Shown: in pieces, positions 62,434 through 64,000 of the stretch | Layout: each line of letters starts with the position of its first letter | How positions within the stretch are numbered: position 1 is the stretch's first letter | Assembly (NCBI GenBank): GCA_036346205.1 | Contig: JARFJB010002472.1 | Span: forward strand, 4,621,501-4,685,500 | Length of the DNA: 64,000 nt | From: Vesta saturnalis | Lineage: Eukaryota > Arthropoda > Insecta > Coleoptera > Lampyridae | Direction of reading: 5' to 3' | Notes under the pieces: model-generated | Seen by the model: the letters and a program-made list of their open reading frames with translations, nothing else | What the model was told of the DNA's origin: nothing | Databases searched by the model: none | Program-made: the position numbers and the translations under genes

Positions 62434-62690
62434 TCACCGTGAAGTTTCATCTAACACTTTCCTCGCACTGCTAGGTGCGTTAACCGCTTTTGCAATACCC
62501 GCTGCCTCTCCGGCTAAAGCGCCAACGACCAATGATCCCGCAAATAATGGTATAAGAAATGATAAAAATCCACCCTCTTTACGAAGGGGAATTACTCTTG
62601 GAACGCTTACATTTCCCTTCCCACCTAAGCCTTTCACAGTCAATTTTGCTGCTGTGAAAGTTGATTTTATAGCCTTTAGGGTCTAGGACT
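62434..62690 (-). CDS. Polinton-like small hydrophobic structural protein
   Basis: The frame reads TLKAIKSTFTAAKLTVKGLG then GKGNVSVPRVIPLRKEGGFL and a hydrophobic Gly/Ala-rich segment FLIPLFAGSLVVGALAGEAA to a stop at 62434. Basic plus hydrophobic layout resembles the small pX-like minor capsid proteins of Polintons and adintoviruses. Open throughout, but no ATG lies at its start; it overlaps the end of the phospholipase-like gene. Confidence 0.55.
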
Positions 62691-63161
62691 GTTTTTCAGT
62701 TTCTTGGTAATTATTCTACGTAATTTCAATAAACTGCTACGTAGTCGTTTTGTTCTGCTAACACCCATTCCTAACCTTCTTTTTGCCTTCATTATACCTG
62801 CTACAGCTAAAGCGGCTGTTCGTTCACATAACTTTGCGTCAGATGCCTTAACACGATCCCTAGCTATTCTTTCCAAAATGTGATCCGCTCGATGTCTATT
62901 AGCCAAGTTTTTACTATCCCGATAACTGATATCGTGAGCTTTGCAATGAGTGTCTAGGAGGTTGATACCGGGATTACCATGAAGCCTTTTATCTAATTTA
63001 GTTCCGGGACCACTATACTGATACCCGGGAATATGGAGTTTATGAAGCTTATTAATGAGATTATTAACTAGACCACCCCCACTTTTCGCTTCACAACTAA
63101 CATTATTTGCATGGAGGGGGGAATGGCTATATTTATAGGCAACGATCAATGCTACAATCAA
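62676..63161 (-). CDS. Phospholipase A2-like protein of the Polinton/adintovirus-like element
   Basis: 161 codons, uninterrupted. An N-terminal hydrophobic start (MIVALIVAY) is followed by a calcium-loop motif YSGPGT and the catalytic-helix signature LDTHCKAHDISYRD (His-Asp pair), then a long basic C-terminus (RRLGMGVSRTKRLR...). This is the small PLA2 module also found in parvovirus VP1 and in adintovirus/Polinton structural genes, where it is thought to help the particle leave the endosome. Neighbouring capsid-type genes on the same strand favour the Polinton origin over an integrated parvovirus. Confidence 0.72.
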   Translation of the reverse strand: MIVALIVAYKYSHSPLHANNVSCEAKSGGGLVNNLINKLHKLHIPGYQYSGPGTKLDKRLHGNPGINLLDTHCKAHDISYRDSKNLANRHRADHILERIARDRVKASDAKLCERTAALAVAGIMKAKRRLGMGVSRTKRLRSSLLKLRRIITKKLKNSPRP

Positions 63162-63192
63162 AAAACAGACAGATGTTTTACCAATATTTTAT

Positions 63193-63573
63193 TTATTCAT
63201 ATATGTGATACAGTAAATAGCTAGGTCGATAATGCAACCGGTCCATCATACAAACTATATTGTGAGAATTTATATCGTACTTGTAATTCAACACATTTTC
63301 AAAGTCGCGGTAGATGTTATCGTTGTTGGTTGCATCATCGCCATACTCCATCTTACAAAAGTGGCGGTAGTTATAGACTTGTTCGATGAGGTTATGAAAG
63401 AAACAGAGAAGACCATATGATTCCAGTAATTCCAACCGATATTTAAGTATATCCTTTAAGTTGAAAAGCTCTTCAGCGTCGTTCTTGTTCAACGTACAGT
63501 AACGACCGTGGTTTTGCGAATTCTTATGCTTTTTAATAGTCTTTCTGATGATGCACCTTTCACTACTTACCAA
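63193..63573 (-). CDS. Unrecognised protein upstream of the PLA2-like gene
   Basis: 126 codons, uninterrupted, beginning MVSSERCIIRKTIKKHKNSQ at 63573 and ending 32 bp before the PLA2-like frame on the same strand. No motif recognised; acidic middle (NKNDAEELFNLKDIL) and many Tyr/His at the end. Probably a gene of the same virus-like element by position only. Confidence 0.45.
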   Translation of the reverse strand: MVSSERCIIRKTIKKHKNSQNHGRYCTLNKNDAEELFNLKDILKYRLELLESYGLLCFFHNLIEQVYNYRHFCKMEYGDDATNNDNIYRDFENVLNYKYDINSHNIVCMMDRLHYRPSYLLYHIYE

Positions 63574-63579
63574 TTATAA

Positions 63580-64000
63580 CAAATAGTAAAATTCCTTGGT
63601 AGCATTTGCTCGTATTGAATGTCCGCGTCCTCGTTGATATTTGATCAATGAATGTGGTTTTCAGTCTCTTGTGAACAAAAAATTTAATTTCCAGATATGT
63701 TTGCCACTTGAGTAGCATCTCTCAATCTTCTCTTATCATAACGAGGAGCCCGTCTGTACATACGATTCGTATAACTGGCGCAAGATGTTGGTGTGTACTG
63801 GATCCAATTTCAAAATATTTTTTGAAGAATTCACCTTGAATAAATCATATGATCTATAATTAATTAAAGGTTCATCGGTAGGTCTATTATGCACAGTTTA
63901 AGTTGGGGAAGAGCATTCATTACAAGAGCAACACGTACATGTGGAGGAGTTATTACAGCTATTCTTGCTATCCATGTAGAATCTTTTCAAATTCATTGGA
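63580..64000 (-). other. Continuation of the Polinton-like element to the window edge
   Basis: A short minus-strand frame from an ATG at 63975 has a Cys-rich start (CTCCSCNEC) and stops at 63898. Another frame further down reads YTNRMYRRAPRYDKRRLRDA, a basic capsid-like stretch. Too broken to define a gene. Confidence 0.35.

Noticed and set aside
62676..63161. An integrated parvovirus (densovirus) VP1
   Set aside because: The PLA2 module alone would allow this, but adjacent penton-like, pX-like and family B polymerase sequences fit a Polinton/adintovirus-type element.

Overview
The window is eukaryotic, AT-rich animal DNA, almost certainly insect. It holds a multi-exon gene with GT-AG introns, plus mariner, Penelope, copia, LINE, hAT and Polinton/Maverick-type elements, tRNA-derived SINEs and long (TA)n tracts. 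Nothing bacterial is present (no operons, no Shine-Dalgarno sites, no CRISPR array). I cannot fix the order; a beetle-like genome is only a guess.

One host gene dominates. ASCC3 (activating signal cointegrator 1 complex subunit 3, a dual-cassette Ski2-like helicase) lies on the minus strand from a likely ATG at 53312 to a stop at 3341. I could trace about 23 coding exons, roughly 2,080 codons when the repeated block is counted once. Both helicase cassettes (Walker A, DEVH/DEIH, GRAGRPQ) and both Sec63 modules are present. Introns are either minimal (46-57 nt) or very large (4.8-12 kb), and the large ones are packed with mobile elements. Exons 17-21 occur twice in a direct tandem duplication (5284-7907 and 7908-10530). 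The copies differ, as far as I can read, only in homopolymer lengths, and each copy is frameshifted at a different place. This looks like either an assembly artefact or a very recent duplication.

Region by region: 1-3340 is intergenic with pogo, IS630-like and Penelope remnants and a SINE. 3341-10961 holds the 3' exons and the duplication. 10962-22631 is an intron with Penelope fragments, palindromic TIR elements and a 1.3-kb hairpin. 22632-23434 and 28240-29362 carry the middle exons. 29363-41301 is an intron with a LINE split by a MITE, two mariner elements and a long-TIR element. 41302-42690 carries helicase cassette 1. 42691-52270 is an intron holding two related long-TIR IS630-like elements; one (48616-52067) is 3.45 kb with about 825-bp terminal inverted repeats and a near-intact intron-containing transposase. 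52271-53312 holds the 5' exons. 53829-55578 is a broken copia pol. 57172-64000 is a decayed Polinton/adintovirus-like element (polymerase B tail, capsid-type genes, a phospholipase A2-like gene), split by a pogo-type transposon at about 58350-60900.

Apart from ASCC3, all recognisable coding sequence belongs to mobile or virus-like elements, most with stops or frameshifts. Several of those breaks fall in homopolymers, so base-level errors in the assembly should be considered before any element is called dead.
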